DNA of 64,000 bases from Centropus unirufus (Eukaryota > Chordata > Aves > Cuculiformes > Centropidae), in NCBI GenBank assembly GCA_013397695.1, contig VYZI01000029.1, forward strand, positions 2,020,207 through 2,084,206, written 5' to 3'. Below are positions 23,149 to 35,905 of this stretch, one piece after another. The notes under the pieces were generated by a model that had not been told where the DNA came from, made no database searches, and saw nothing but the letters and a program-made list of their open reading frames with translations. Position 1 is the first letter of the stretch; each line of letters opens with the position of its first letter. The position numbers and the translations under genes are program-made.

Positions 23149-25187
23149 TGGATTTGATGCAATTCAAGAATTTGGGTACTTGTGCTTAAGGGATATTTTT
23201 TTTATTCCTATCTGGAATTATAAAGCCACGCCTCAATAATAAACTGTTAGATTTAAAATCCCTCTGCAATTGTACCCAGAAAGAAAGAGCTGGACAAATA
23301 TTATTTGCTAATAATCAAACCTGTAACCGGCAAGATACAAGTCAAGATAGCTTGCTGACCATATTCAGATTAAAAATAAAAAATTCAAATTAAATATGAA
23401 GTGTTAGCTTTGAAAAGGAGAATGAAAATTATCCTGGAGAGGAAATCACAATTCCCTCTGGGGTGCAGAACAAAGAGCTGAACTTGTAGGCAAAACTACC
23501 ATAGCAGTTAGGCAGCTTTAACTTTCAAGGAGGAGAGATGCTAATGGCATACACTGAACAGATGCTAAGGATGCATGCCGCACTTCTACCCTGAGTCACT
23601 CACCCAGGCTCTCTTTAAAGCCAGAGAGGAACAGGCAGATTCAGAAGGGAATCCCAGTGGCTGTACCTATGAATAGATGAATTATGGGCAGATAGCTCGT
23701 TTACCATCTATACATTTGTCTGTCCATATCACCACTTTCAGATTGAAAACCAATACGATAAAAGCACTAGAACCATTACAGTGTTCTTCTCTTTATTGAG
23801 ATAAACAACATATTCCTGAACATCTGTTAATGCAAACAATTTCATATACTTCTGAACTTTACTGTCAACTACAGTTTCAATAACCGTTTCAATGTGGCAA
23901 TATTTGTTGCAATACATATGAAATATTACCTTGAATTTCAGAATCCAAGTAATAACGCATCATATGTGGTAAAATATGTGTGGAACAGTTTTCTCCTATC
24001 TGCAGAGCACAAAGACTTTAAAAAAACAATGTTCTAATGACTCTGTGATGAGCCAAATCAGCTAATTATTTAACCTCACTCCCTCGGTGCCTAATTAAAA
24101 CAAGCCAAATCATTTGGTTTGACAGGGATTGAACAAATTCTTAGCTCGTGATTAAATGTGTGCCTTTTCTGTCCTTTTTCCTTGCCAGTGTGGAACTTTA
24201 TACTTATCTGTGATTTTTTTTAATCGCAAAACTAAATGTCTAACATACAGCAAATATATATTAACTTACAATGGCCTCTCATCTGCTCACAGGCACTAGA
24301 TACATAGGTGTACAAGTTTTTTTTGTAGGTTACTTTTGTTTCTTGTGGTGGTTCTCTGATTTTGAACCTTTGTTGAAAAACTGCATCCAGAATTACTGTA
24401 GCCAACAGCTATTCTCAAATGGGTTTACCCTTCTGCACCAAGGTATCCAATAAATATTTTAGGATAGATAGTCACGATTTTGTATTTGAAATTCAAGCTA
24501 TGCTGGTTAATTAGGAGTGGTTATATAAATGACAGTATTGGAATACAGAAAAATCTGTTTGAAAGAAAACGCTCAAAAGCTTTTATGTAATACTTTTCTA
24601 TCTCACCCCAGTCACATAGATAATGCTTGTGCAAACATTCAATATATTTAAAAATTCTGTAAAACTTCAAAAAGAAATTCCAGGATTATTCATGGCTAAC
24701 CGTTGCTTCTCGGAATCATTATATAATAATACTATTAACTTGCCTTCACTAATAATAATACTATTAACCTGCTAAATGAAATGGCATGCATTGATATACA
24801 GGTTACAAAAGCGAAGTCCACTGTGCTATTTCTCATAGCCCACCATAGGTCCTGAGGCCAGAAGCCCTTAAATAACTGAATGTAACTCATTGTTTGAACT
24901 GACTTGACTGTTATGATACTGGAAATGTATAGGTTACATGTGAAGTTTGCCACTCCTCTTCATCCTTCCTTTTTTTCCACTAAAGGCAATGAACTCACAA
25001 CTGTCCTAAGCCACTGAAAAGAGGGAATGAAATCTGTGACAGAAGCTGATGAAACAACAATTTGGAGAATGTATATAGAAAATGACTGTTCATTGTTCAA
25101 GGACAGGAATTGGAGGGGACCATCAGCAGTCAAGAAGTAGGAAAGAATGTTTCACATCATGGGATGGCAAATTCTGTAACACATTGC
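23149..25187. other. Unique AT-rich sequence
   Basis: No transposon recognised. A 24040-24200 block with several homeobox-type TAATTA motifs is discussed in findings. A short direct repeat lies at 24724-24769. Confidence 0.5.
24724..24769. repeat. Short direct repeat, 17 bp twice
   Basis: TAATAATACTATTAAC followed by T or C occurs at 24724-24740 and again at 24753-24769, separated by 12 bases. Simple local duplication. Confidence 0.8.
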
Positions 25188-25192
25188 CACAG
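25188..25192. repeat. Target-site duplication, left copy (CACAG)
   Basis: CACAG directly precedes the LTR and recurs directly after it at 25518-25522. A 5-bp duplication is what ERV-L-type integration gives. Short enough to match by chance, but both sit exactly at the TG...CA ends. Confidence 0.7.
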
Positions 25193-25517
25193 TGCCATGG
25201 TTTAACCCCAGCCAGCATCTAGGACTCACACAGCTGCTCATGCACTCCCCTCTTGTGGGATGGAGGAGACCATCAGAAATGCAAAAGTGAGAGAACTTGT
25301 GTATTGAGATAAAGACAGTTTAATAGGGAAAAGAAAAGCAAAACAAGGAATTTATTCACTATTTCCCACTGGCAGGAAAGTGTCCTGCCACCTCCAGGAA
25401 ACCAGGGCTCCATCATGTAAAACAGTCACTTGGGAAGACAAATTCTATTAGTCCAAAACATAGTCCATACCATCTACATTGAAGAAAATTAACTATATCC
25501 CAGCCAAGATCAGCACA
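25193..25517 (-). mobile_element. Solo LTR of an avian endogenous retrovirus (ERV-L-like), shortened
   Basis: On the plus strand the element starts TGCCATGGTTTAACCCCAGCC and ends TCCCAGCCAAGATCAGCACA. This is the reverse complement of an LTR I know to be widespread in birds, beginning TGTGCTG and ending with a CA dinucleotide. On its own (minus) strand an ATTAAA poly(A) signal variant lies at 25319-25324, followed by the conserved CTGTCTTTATCTC. The 5-bp CACAG duplication flanks it exactly. There is no gag, pol or second LTR, so it is a solo LTR left by recombination. The copy is about 325 bases, apparently shorter than other copies. The segment between AAGACAAATTC and TCCAAAACATAG seems collapsed, which suggests an internal deletion or short subfamily. 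Confidence 0.9.
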
Positions 25518-25522
25518 CACAG
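25518..25522. repeat. Target-site duplication, right copy (CACAG)
   Basis: Exact match to the five bases at 25188-25192 on the other side of the LTR. Confidence 0.7.
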
Positions 25523-27014
25523 CTTACATAGATGCCAACAACTTTATGGTTTAAAAGTAATGAGTTTATCACAGAAAAATATAGGGATAAATAGAGGTAT
25601 AGAAACCAGCTCTAAGTAAAAAAACAAGTCAAATAAAAAAACCCTAAAACTTTAAACTGTATTTTTCTTGAAGCTGGAAGTTTATAACTGTGAAACTCAG
25701 TGAAAACTTTGTCCAAGCTTTTAGTCCTCCCTGTGAACGTACTGTAAGCTATTAAGACAGCATATGGAGCTAGATAAGCCTTGATCTGGAACTATTCCCA
25801 TAAGCATCAGGTCCAAAATAGTGGTCAAGATAAAACAATATTTAAAAAAATATAAAAATTAAAAGAAAGTCCATGTGAATTTCAATGTCATTTATATTCC
25901 CTGGTTCTTTGAAATTTATACTATTTGGCTACTTATGCCTATGTATCCAAAACATATGGAAAGAACCCCTTTTAGGAAGCCAATCTTTCCTACTGCTTCT
26001 CTGAAGCAATGATTACACCATATGTCATCAATTTAATGGCAGGAGTACATTGAGCAGAAATGTGTTTAGGAGAAAAATGTGAGCAAAATTAAAGTATAGG
26101 TATTAAACAAGTTTGACAGTAGGGAGTTAAAGGAGCATGAAATTAAGTTATGATAAGACGTGATTTCCACCAGAGCACTACTGTATTCATATCAAGCATT
26201 TTGTAGTCTCAAATGCATAACAAAGAGCATACTATGCTCCACAGGCAGCAGAGCAGATTAATAAAGTGGAAATGCTGAACACGGGGAGATGAATACAACA
26301 CTGGTCAAAATACCAATGAATCTGAAAAGGTTAGACCACGTAACATTTTAGTACATTAAACAAAAGTGACCATGAATGTTAAAAGATTAGAAATTGATCT
26401 TGATGTGTGGAAGAAAGCAAAGAATTTGCAACACCACCACAATAAGACATATAGAATTTCAAAAGGTGGTCTCCAGGACTTTAATTTTGAACATACTATT
26501 TTTCACTCCTCTGTACCATGGGGCTTTTCTACAAGAGCCTGCATTGCTTCATGCCAGCATCTCATATGAGGAAGTGTTTGGATTAAGTAGCAAAGCTGGA
26601 CGACCACTGCTAGGTTTTCAGCTTTGTCATTCAGGCTGGACAAAGCTCAAAGGCTCAGCAAGACCATCTATGGAAATGTTCCACAGATGCTAATAGATTT
26701 CTCCCTATGACTGCTAAATTTCCCCATGCTCCTTTCCCATGCCCACATTACCCCATTTCCCTTATGCTTTTCCTGCAAAATAATCTTCACCAGTTAGCTT
26801 ACATAATAATAGTGTATTTTGAAATATATTAACCACTTGCATCTTTGCCTGCATCCTCAAGTCAGGTCTAATCTGCTGGCTCCTGATAGCAGCTCCAGAA
26901 GTGGGCTGACTTGGTACAGGCACTGCTCCAGTGCCTCACCTCTATTAAAAGAGGTCCAAAAGTGGGCATGTAAACAGTTTCCACACTGGAAGAAAGCAAA
27001 TGATCAAATCCCAC
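25523..27014. other. Unique AT-rich sequence
   Basis: No recognised repeat or gene. Overlapping plus-strand open frames at 26366-26693 show no domain or splice pattern. Confidence 0.5.
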
Positions 27015-27400
27015 AAGGGCTCTGCATCAACACTGCTGCCATTCAACACATTCAAAGATGATTTAGAAGTGAACAAAGGTGTTGAAGCTTATCAACAATA
27101 CCAAAACTACCCAAAGTAGTGAAAGTGAAAGCTGACTGCAAAGATTGATCAAAGGATCTTCTGGTAATGGATTTTACTATGACAGAAGATATCAATCATT
27201 ATTAATTGAAAAAAACCTCAACTGTGGAAAATAAATGCTTTGTAAATCTATGCAGTGGTGAGCTCCAAATCACCTGTTACACACAAATAGCAATCCTGGA
27301 AGATGCAGGCTATCCCCCGAAAGTGTCAGTGTCACCAGGCAAATTGAAATGGTGATTTGTAAATAAGACAAAATGCCAGCTGCAATGTGTTAAAAACAAC
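27015..27400 (+). mobile_element. CR1: Ancient CR1 fragment, RT region
   Basis: The stretch follows the old CR1 consensus through the part of ORF2 just after the catalytic Asp-Asp. Matching blocks include AAAGATGATTTAGAA (27053-27067), CAAAACTACCCAAAGTAG (27102-27119), AAAGCTGACTGCAAAGA and ATAAATGCTTTGTAAAT (27230-27246). Next comes AGCTCCAAATCACCTGTTAC, the region before the C-terminal part. Frames are destroyed. This is the same old age class as the copies at 2.5-3.8 and 7.7-9.3 kb. Both boundaries approximate, neither end of the element present. Confidence 0.75.
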
Positions 27401-30400
27401 ATTGACAGCTAAGATATCTATAACAATTTTAACGTAAGATTAACTATTCAGATATAGCAAAACTTTAACAACTGTAGGACAAGAGTTAAGGACTCTAAGC
27501 TACAGAAAATTAGATTAAGTTTGGCCTCCTGGTTATGCAAGGAAGTTCCAGGAATAGGTGTGCTTGTGTGAATCATTTCTGGACAAACTATCAATATGTA
27601 GACACCTCTGTGTATATAAAGCTTTCTGAAATCACTGATCAGTAGGAGCATGCTGAGGATAAATCCCTGTGCTCCTCTGACACTGAATAAAGAATAACTT
27701 GCTTAGTAATCAAATCGACTATTGAGTTTATTTCTTTTTTTCAAAACAAAATGCTAGAATTTATTAGGCAAGAAACAGACAAAAACTGTATTTTTCTACT
27801 GTTTAAGTTATGAAATATAATTTTCTACATCACAGAAAAAAACATAGGCACTGCTCAGATGAATAGAGATTCAAGACAGCTGCTACAGCCTACAGAAGGG
27901 AGAAAACTGGTGAGGTGCATGACAGAAGGCTATAAAAACATGAATGACATAGGAACAAAGTATAGATACGACAGCTATTCATTGCTTTTCATGCTATAAG
28001 GCAAAAATGATACCTAATATAACTAACAGGCAGTAACATTAAGTAATTAAAATGGGATTATTTTTTTTTCATAAAATCTAATATTCAGATTTTTTTACCT
28101 AAATACCATTGGCTGCTTTTTCTGGGATCTGCCACTGAATAGCAACTGACCACTCCCTCCCATGGGACAGGAGCAATCTGAGCTGCTACTGTCATTCTTG
28201 ATGCATTGCTCATTTAATGCTACCATTGTCTGCTGCAATGTCTCTTTTTAAACCCTGCTCTCCAAGGACATACTTGGCTTTGCTCATCCATACAACATGA
28301 TTCAACAATGGATTTGTCAAAGGCATAGTTGTAGAATTTATTTTTGTATTTATTTTAAAAATATGCCAGTATGACATAGTAATAAGATGATAGCCTGTTA
28401 ATTATATTTGCACTGATGTTTCCTTCATAATTCCAGAACACTTATTTCTTGCACAATTGAACTCCACAAAATGTATTTTCATTAATATTCACTCAATATC
28501 TGAACTGGTCTGTAGATCCGATTTCCTGACACTCCAGGCAAGCACTTTGTCCACCAAAGCCAGTGGAGGTGCCAGCACTCAGTTCTTTCTGATGCCTAGC
28601 ATTCAAGAGGATTTCACTAAAACATGGGAACAGCCAGAAATAAGTGTTTCACATTTAACATGCCTGCCCTTACAAGTAAAGGTATACTCACCATATTTCC
28701 ATCAGAGGCAGCAGCTCTAAAGAGGACCTGGTAATTATGAAATAGACCCTAATTTTTTTCACCATAACACTATCCAGGTAAACAGCCACCTTATCCCTAA
28801 TACAGTGAAAAACACACTGGGGGCAAGCAGTTTCTCCCATCAATGGCAAACAACCCTAAATACAATGCATCTGAGGCACAGAATCATATTGGATATTGTA
28901 TTACTTTGGTTCTTAAATTCATTACACTGAAATAACATTAAGTATGAGTGACCTCAGTCTCCAGTACAGTTAAGGACTCAACACTGAACCTAGTCTACAC
29001 AAAATTCCTACTGTTCTAGGAAATATTACTATACATTTTGTAGGGACTGAAAAAATGCCATTGTTATTATTTCCTTCTTCTCTTTACTGCTCTTTGCAGA
29101 TGGTAGAAAAATACAAGGAATGAACACAAAGATTATCCAAACTGTGCCACTAAGATAGGCACCAATGGCGAGTACAGAGTAAGAAATGGATTGCTCCTAA
29201 TACATCTACCACAGCACAATGCAGTGCTGCTCAGGACCACTCGCCCCAGTCTGGAAGCATTATCCCTATGTTCTTGTGCCGTATAAAATCTCACCCAGGG
29301 GTATTTCTGGTTGTCTCAGTAAAAAGAATCAGACAAACCCATAAAAACCATCTCATTTCCCTGCAGGGAGTAGGCATGCCATGCCCATGAATTATACTAT
29401 CTGCAGGGATAGGGCTGGACCAAGACACTCTTGCTGGGCCTGAGTGAGGCCTCTCAGCTAGAACATGAGTAACGCATGATGACCTTTCAGATCACTGTAG
29501 GAAAGGAACCACTTTGCTGTTGCAAAGTGCTGTTGAACAGCACCTACTGGATTTCCACACACTGAATAGGAAATAAATCTCTGGCTCTAGTGGAAGTAAA
29601 ATATTTTTTTGTCTGCATACAGGTCAGTTATTCTGTCATGATTTATTTCAGGGTTTGCTGAAGTTTAAAGATCTTTCACTTCCATGGGCAGAACTGACCC
29701 AATGAGGTCCAATTTTATGGTAAGAGTTTGTTATTTTTATTACTTTGAAACAACTGATTGACAACTAAATATTATAGCAAGCAACAAACAGCAATCAAGT
29801 TTTCTCATATTTCCATATGATTATCTCATCACCATTTAGTTCATCTCTCCTTCACTGCAATGCCTTGTGAGGCATACATAAATTTGTACTTAGTTTCATG
29901 ACACTCATGAGGTGGATCCTGCACTGAATTACCACACTATAAATCCAGCATAATTCTGTTTTGACCTGTGAGTGCATAACACCTGTACCTCAGTCATGAC
30001 AGGCCTTTCCAAGCCTTTTAATATGCTCCAATACGTGTTTTCCATGTGAACTTTTTCTTCTTAATGTGATTTCAATCCACAGTACTAAAACAGACGTTAT
30101 AGAAGAAAGAAACTTCAGAAGTTCCGGAATAAAAAGCTCTATGCTGTACCTGATAGTTGTTGAATGACAGAGCTATAAACACTGCATAATTAGGAGGGAG
30201 AGCCTTCCAGGACACTGTTGTAGTACTTTCTACTGTTGTAGAAATTAGTCTGGGCTTTTTCTAAACAGGTTCAAACACAGAAATCTCATAGAAATTTCAT
30301 CATAAGGAAGGCACAGAAAAAATGCCTACTAATGCGTGAACAAATTCTGCAACAAACTAAATTTTAGCCATAATTATCCCACAGAAATAACATTCAGTAA

Positions 30401-33400
30401 TTTTGCACAGTCCTTTGCAAAATTGTCAGCTACTTTTTGGGTAGCCATTAGTTTAGTCTCACGAGTCCTGCTATTTTCCAAATATCCCTACCACCATTTT
30501 AGAGAGAGAAAAAGAATTTTCTCATGAAACAGAGCAATTTTTTCAGGGACATGCAATCAAATAATCACATTCAAAAAGCTTAACCTCTTTGCCTCTGTTC
30601 AAATTAATTTATCATTTTCTATTTTCAGCCTGTAAGCAAGGGTACAGACTGAACTAAATGGTTAGGCCCATGAGGAAAATGATTTGGGAAATAAAAGAAT
30701 AATTTAAACATAATTAACACTGTTGAGCACCAATTATGCCAAGTAGATGAGAAATAGAAAAACAATAAGAGGAAAGAAAAAAAAATCAAAAGGTTCTTAA
30801 AATATAAATAGAGAATAGGAATCATGTAGGGCTAGCTTTCACGAAAGATAGACTAAATAACCTAGCAAGCGCCCACACAAAGGTGATATCCAAACAGGAA
30901 ATCATGCATTTTGATACTCGATAAAATGACAAAAGTGAATACCCAAAACCATAAATCAAACTCACAGGCTGTATAATATACGTGAACTCTCTGTACTTTG
31001 AAAGGTATTGAAGCTGGATGTGATTCTGAGGTCCAGCCAGCGAAATTGTGAGATGCCTCTATTAGTCAACAGAAAATGATGAATGGAAGAATGAAAGCGC
31101 CTGAAATTCACTCTCATGATCTCCTCTCCATTTAGCTGTCTATGCCCAGATTTTCATGAGAAATCAGTATGCAAAACCATTCCCTTATACACTGTTTAGG
31201 TTTTTTTTGTTCAAACAACCAGTCTCCTTCTCTCTTTAGAAAAGCAGGGGCTGCTTCCCATCTTCTCATAATAGCCCAGCAGTTAGACAGCACCACAGCT
31301 GGCAGATAGCTTGGGTCCTAAGAACTCTACAGCCATGAGTATTTAAAACCATAGTTTATGCATCAAAAGAACAGGCCTATAATCAACCATTAGACCCAGG
31401 AAAAAGCTATAGAATAGCTACAGGATAACTTTATTTAGTCTAGTGAAACAAAAACAATTAACTACTCCATAAATTTGTCCAGATACAAATCAGACAGGGA
31501 AAAATTGGTTTAAAATAGCAATCAATACAACTTCAAACGTGTATTTACCACATTGGCTGCTGAGCAGCTAGCCATAAATAATTCTAAATTGATAATTAAA
31601 AGGATCATTTTTCAAAACAAGCACCTTGTATCAGTTTCTCAATAGCAGGAATAAGAACAAGAAAACCTATTCAACCTCTAGGATATAGCCTGATTTTTTA
31701 AGGGGATTTTAGGAGGTGTTGGCAGGTGTCTAGAGCTACTGACACAGAGGTCCTTTCCATTCTCCATTCATATGCTTCTTCTCCACAGCAATGTGGTCCC
31801 TGCTTCCATAAATGATTGAGAATATATGCAAGAGCTGAAAGAGTTGATACTTATTAATTCACAGTACAGCATGAGGAATGCCACTGGAAAAGCATGCCAT
31901 GATCTCAATCTATTTGACAGAAACTGCTGAGTATAAACATTATCAATGTGAATCTGGGAGGGTATCTAGGGATGAACCTGCTCATCCTAGTGGTCTGTAT
32001 CTTCAAATTAAAAGACAATGTAGTTTCAGCAAAGGCATAAAAGAGTGAAGGCAAACATTTTTTTAAAAAAGGGGAGCTAAATTTAAAATCATATGGTTAT
32101 ATATATATAGGCACCATATGGTTGTGTCTTCTAAAACACATAGATGATTTAAGATCAAAAGCCCTGCTAAAAGCTACTGGGACATGGACACTTTAGAAAC
32201 TGTTACCCAGCTGAGAGAGCTTATCCTTGAGAACTATAATTTATGTAACTTCACGTAATCATAGTTCTGCAAAATAACAAATACTCTTTAAACTGTTGAC
32301 ATTCTCAAAAGCTATATTTTAACTCCTGTTGAATGGGACCACATGGCAAAAGTGGCTCAGAGTTTTTGTTGCATGCCTGAACGACATTTAGCTTTCTAAA
32401 AATGTACCCTGCTCTGTTGAATGCAGATTGGTGTATTCTTCTGAGACCCACGCTTCACTTTTAGAATAGTGTGATCAATCTTCAGGGTAGGCATAACCAA
32501 CCTCAGGCCCATAATCAATTCTCAGCAGGTAATAAAGGTAGTTCTTTGCTGGTTATAAAGGGCCTGTAGAAGCACATATTAATATATTTTATAAAACGAT
32601 GGTTCAAAGTCTTTTATTATAAATTCCCATTAATTTTTGTGGGAATTCTACCTATGCATTATTTAGGCAACTATGGGCCTCTCAGGCAAACGACTTTCCA
32701 CTGTGGTTTTCTGTTCTGTCAATATTCTCTCCAGCTTCATTGCACCTAGATCCAATCACAACTCCTAGCTTTAACTGGCTTCCTTATTTCACCATAAAAA
32801 AAATACAAAACAAAAAAAGATTAATAAACTGGAGAGCTGCATGCTCCCTTTTACTTTAGATTTGTTATGAACGAGTTTGGGAAACAGTAGGCTGCTCATG
32901 GATCTATCTGTCCTTTGAAAGTGTGTTTTGCAATTGAAATTTTGAACATACCTTCTTGTCCCCATACATGATCTATCCATTTATTTGTTTGGGGATCATG
33001 ATTCTAGTCCTGTGCACCATGTTCCACACCAGCCTTTTCTCATTTGGACAATTTTTATGGGTTTTTGTCCCTTTCCCAAAAACCAAAAATTACAGAGAAG
33101 GGAATAGATCTAAAACAACACTTCAAACACTATTTCAAAAGTGATTATCTCATGCCATTAGACTGCCTTAGCAAGGCAATCTGCTACAAAATCATCATAT
33201 ATAAATAATAAAACTATAAACCTTATTGTAGCTCATGTGATAGGCTACCTTTATGTGACAGCATCTTTCAGTTAAAGTTTTCCCACAGCCCACATGCTGG
33301 ATCCATGTACAACTACCATGTTTCATGGGCACCTAAATCTATTTCCTTAGGCACCTGATAAAAGTGAATTGTGCATGATAATGTATTTGAAGAGTTGTTA

Positions 33401-35134
33401 GTGGACATTTCCACTAACATGCCCATTTGGGCATTTCCAGTTTGTTGGCATTTTTCTGTTATCATGGTGTAAATTTTCATAATTTCACAACTTTTCCAAT
33501 GTATAAATTTTCTTTGCTTTAAGAGGTTGTTTAACTTTCATTAGTCATATGAGCTTCATTTTTTTTTGTTTGGGAACAAAAAAATGCAAATATGCCCTTG
33601 TTTAAGTTGATCATACTTTCATTCCATTCTTCTTTTAGCTTAGCTGCCTGCAAAAAACCAAATAAATATAACCTTGAAGTTTAATTACATATACGATCCA
33701 TATGAATTAAGTCAAGTAATGCAACATTAACAACTTTGCAAAACTCATTCAGCCCAGTGTTAATGTCCACTTCAAACTGTCTTTGGTTGTAACCTGCCAT
33801 GTGAAGACTTAACGAAGCACAGAAATGCCCCATGCAGCATGGGCCCAGGCAATTATAGAACAAGCAGCAGAGTTGGTGCATCCCCTCAGCCCTTAGCCAG
33901 GTGGTACTGCTGAGAGGCAGGGCTCCTGGCCTCACGAGGTGCACCGCTGTGGTTTTGGGATGGACTGAAGTTTTCACACAGCACTTCAGTATCCTGTATA
34001 TGTGCACTAGTGCACTTGGAGATCTTTGGATTTTGGTCTGTTTCAAGGACAGGTCTAAAGACACGGAGGCACTCAGCCTCCTTGGTAAACAGCAAAGCAA
34101 AGCAAGCTCCAAACACAGCAGAAAATGAGCATCTCCCCCCTTTCCCCTGCAGCTCTGCTGCAATGACCAGCCAGTGCTTTTAACAGCGAGAAACAAGATG
34201 CTGGCATTAAAATGTGAGTGATGTTTCTCCAGGGTGCATATCTATGAATGAATAAAATGGCGAACATCAAAGATGTAATTACACCCAAGAATGGAGTTAA
34301 TACTGTAGTCTTACTGAAAGCTTTGATGTGTGAACTCACATACCCACAATCATCAAGCATTTATTTGCAAAATTGCTTCATTTTAGCTGAGCTTTCCAAG
34401 AGGTACTGAATTCTGGCTTGCAATCCAGGCCTACTTTATGATGTGTTCATTTAGTAAGGGTGAAGAATGTCACATAGCCGACCATTTATGAAACATTCTC
34501 AGATTAAAAACCGTTGAAAGCCAAACTAAGAAAGATTTCTGAAAAAAAGCAGTGGATAAAGCTTATTACATTGATTCATCTAGCCCCAGGCCAGGCTATA
34601 GTAGTAATTTCCTCACACTTAAATTCTTCAAGAAATTGAAGTAAATTCTTCAAGAAAACTTGGAATTATTTTCTCTATTATATGGTAAAATAATCACTGC
34701 AGAAGTACTTGGTACAATTCTATTAGGACGAATTTAAGATAATGATGAAGTAAGTAAGTAAAAAAAAGACAACATATTCAGCGCTGCTACCTTTCAAGAA
34801 GGATCAATTCACTCTAAAAGTGTAAGAAAAAATGATGATGTATTTTCTTTTGTCCCAGAGTCTTTTTCACAGCAAAGGATGAATATAACACCAAAAAAAA
34901 AAATATGGAATCTAGAGGCAACCATGCCACCTGAGAAAGGCAAAAACCCTGTCTGTACGGAATAGTAATTGTGATTTCAGTGAAGATCAGATAAACCTGT
35001 GTACAAGCAGCCAAATTTACATAATTTGTGAATGTAGGTATGACATGTGTACACATTGTGTAATATGGATGTAATCAATTCTGAACATAAAATTTCATAC
35101 ATTAGTATTAAATTTCCATTCCTAAAAATTATAT
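27401..35134. other. Long unique AT-rich stretch
   Basis: Almost 8 kb without a recognised repeat. The only long open frame is on the minus strand at 33681-34196 (listed separately). A short TA run lies at about 32100-32110. No RNA gene or splice-supported exon was convincing. Confidence 0.5.
33681..34196 (-). other. Open reading frame of 171 codons, unidentified
   Basis: This is the longest minus-strand open frame outside CR1 apart from the CR1 copy at 58.6 kb. It begins at a non-ATG codon and lies in a locally GC-richer block (about 33880-34200), where other frames are also open. Cysteine- and leucine-rich stretches (CLELALLCCLPRRL) alternate with more soluble-looking sequence at the end (GYNQRQFEVDINTGLNEF). 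A donor-like GTAATT follows near 33689. I see no domain or signal peptide. Most likely a chance frame; a cryptic exon is possible. Confidence 0.12.
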
Positions 35135-35905
35135 TGAACAACCCAGATGGATGTAAAAGCAAAGTCTTTGCTGCTATTCACCTGGCCAGGAAGAAGAAGT
35201 CACCTAGCCATAAAGAAGAGGTTGATGAGTTATTTCACAAACAACTGGGAGAAGTCTTAAGATCGCTCACTATTGACCTTGTGGGAGACTTCAACTTATC
35301 AGATGTCTGCTGGAAGTACAATACAGCAGAGAGGAAACAGTCTAGGAGGTTCCTGGGGTATGTGGAAGACAACTTCCTCACACAACTGGTGAGTGAGCTG
35401 ACGAGAGAAGGTGCCCAACTGGACCTGAAGTTTGTGAACAGAGCAGGCCTTGTGGGAGATGTGATGGTTGGAGGACACCTGGGACACAGTGATCATGAGA
35501 TGGTAGAATTCTCAGTTCTAGGAGAGGCGAGGAGGGCAGTCAGCAGAATGGCCACTTTAGACTTCCACAGGGCAGACTCTGGACTGCTCACAGGGCTGGT
35601 TGATAAAGTTACATGGGAGACAGTCCTTAAGGGCATGGGAGCCCAAGAGGCCTGGGTGCTCTTCAAGGAGAAAATCGTGGCAGTGCAAGAGCAGCTGTCC
35701 CTGTGTGCTGGAAAATAAGCTGGCTGGGAAAAAAAAGAACAGCTTTGTTGAACAGAGACATCCAGGTGGATATCAAGAAAAAGAAGAAATTTTGGAAGAA
35801 AGGGCAGGCATCTCAGGAGAACTACAAGGATCAAATGAGATCATACAGGGAGAAAATCAGAAGGGCAAAAGCCCTGGCTATGAAAGATACATATTCCCTC
35901 CTGTT
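35135..35905 (+). mobile_element. CR1: CR1 endonuclease-region fragment with long open frame, no 3' tail
   Basis: An open frame from 35047 to 35718 (223 codons) is mostly CR1 ORF2. GDFNLSDVCWKYNTAERKQS (about 35287-35346) is the endonuclease motif around the catalytic Asp-Asn pair. HSDHEMVEFSVLG (about 35485-35523) is the SDH active-site block. FHRADSGLLTGLVDKV follows as the connector. The frame shifts near 35715, and the coding sense goes on in another frame (RRTALLNRDIQVDIKKKKK, then YREKIRRAKALA) to about 35890. The match then stops: no reverse transcriptase, no tail. The N-terminal 30-odd codons of the open frame are not CR1. Stops are few and motifs intact, so it is relatively young. 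It is not a host gene. Confidence 0.93.

Noticed and set aside
35047..35718. 223-codon open frame as a host protein-coding gene
   Set aside because: Most of its sequence is CR1 ORF2 endonuclease region with recognisable GDFN and SDH motifs. It is annotated as a retrotransposon fragment.
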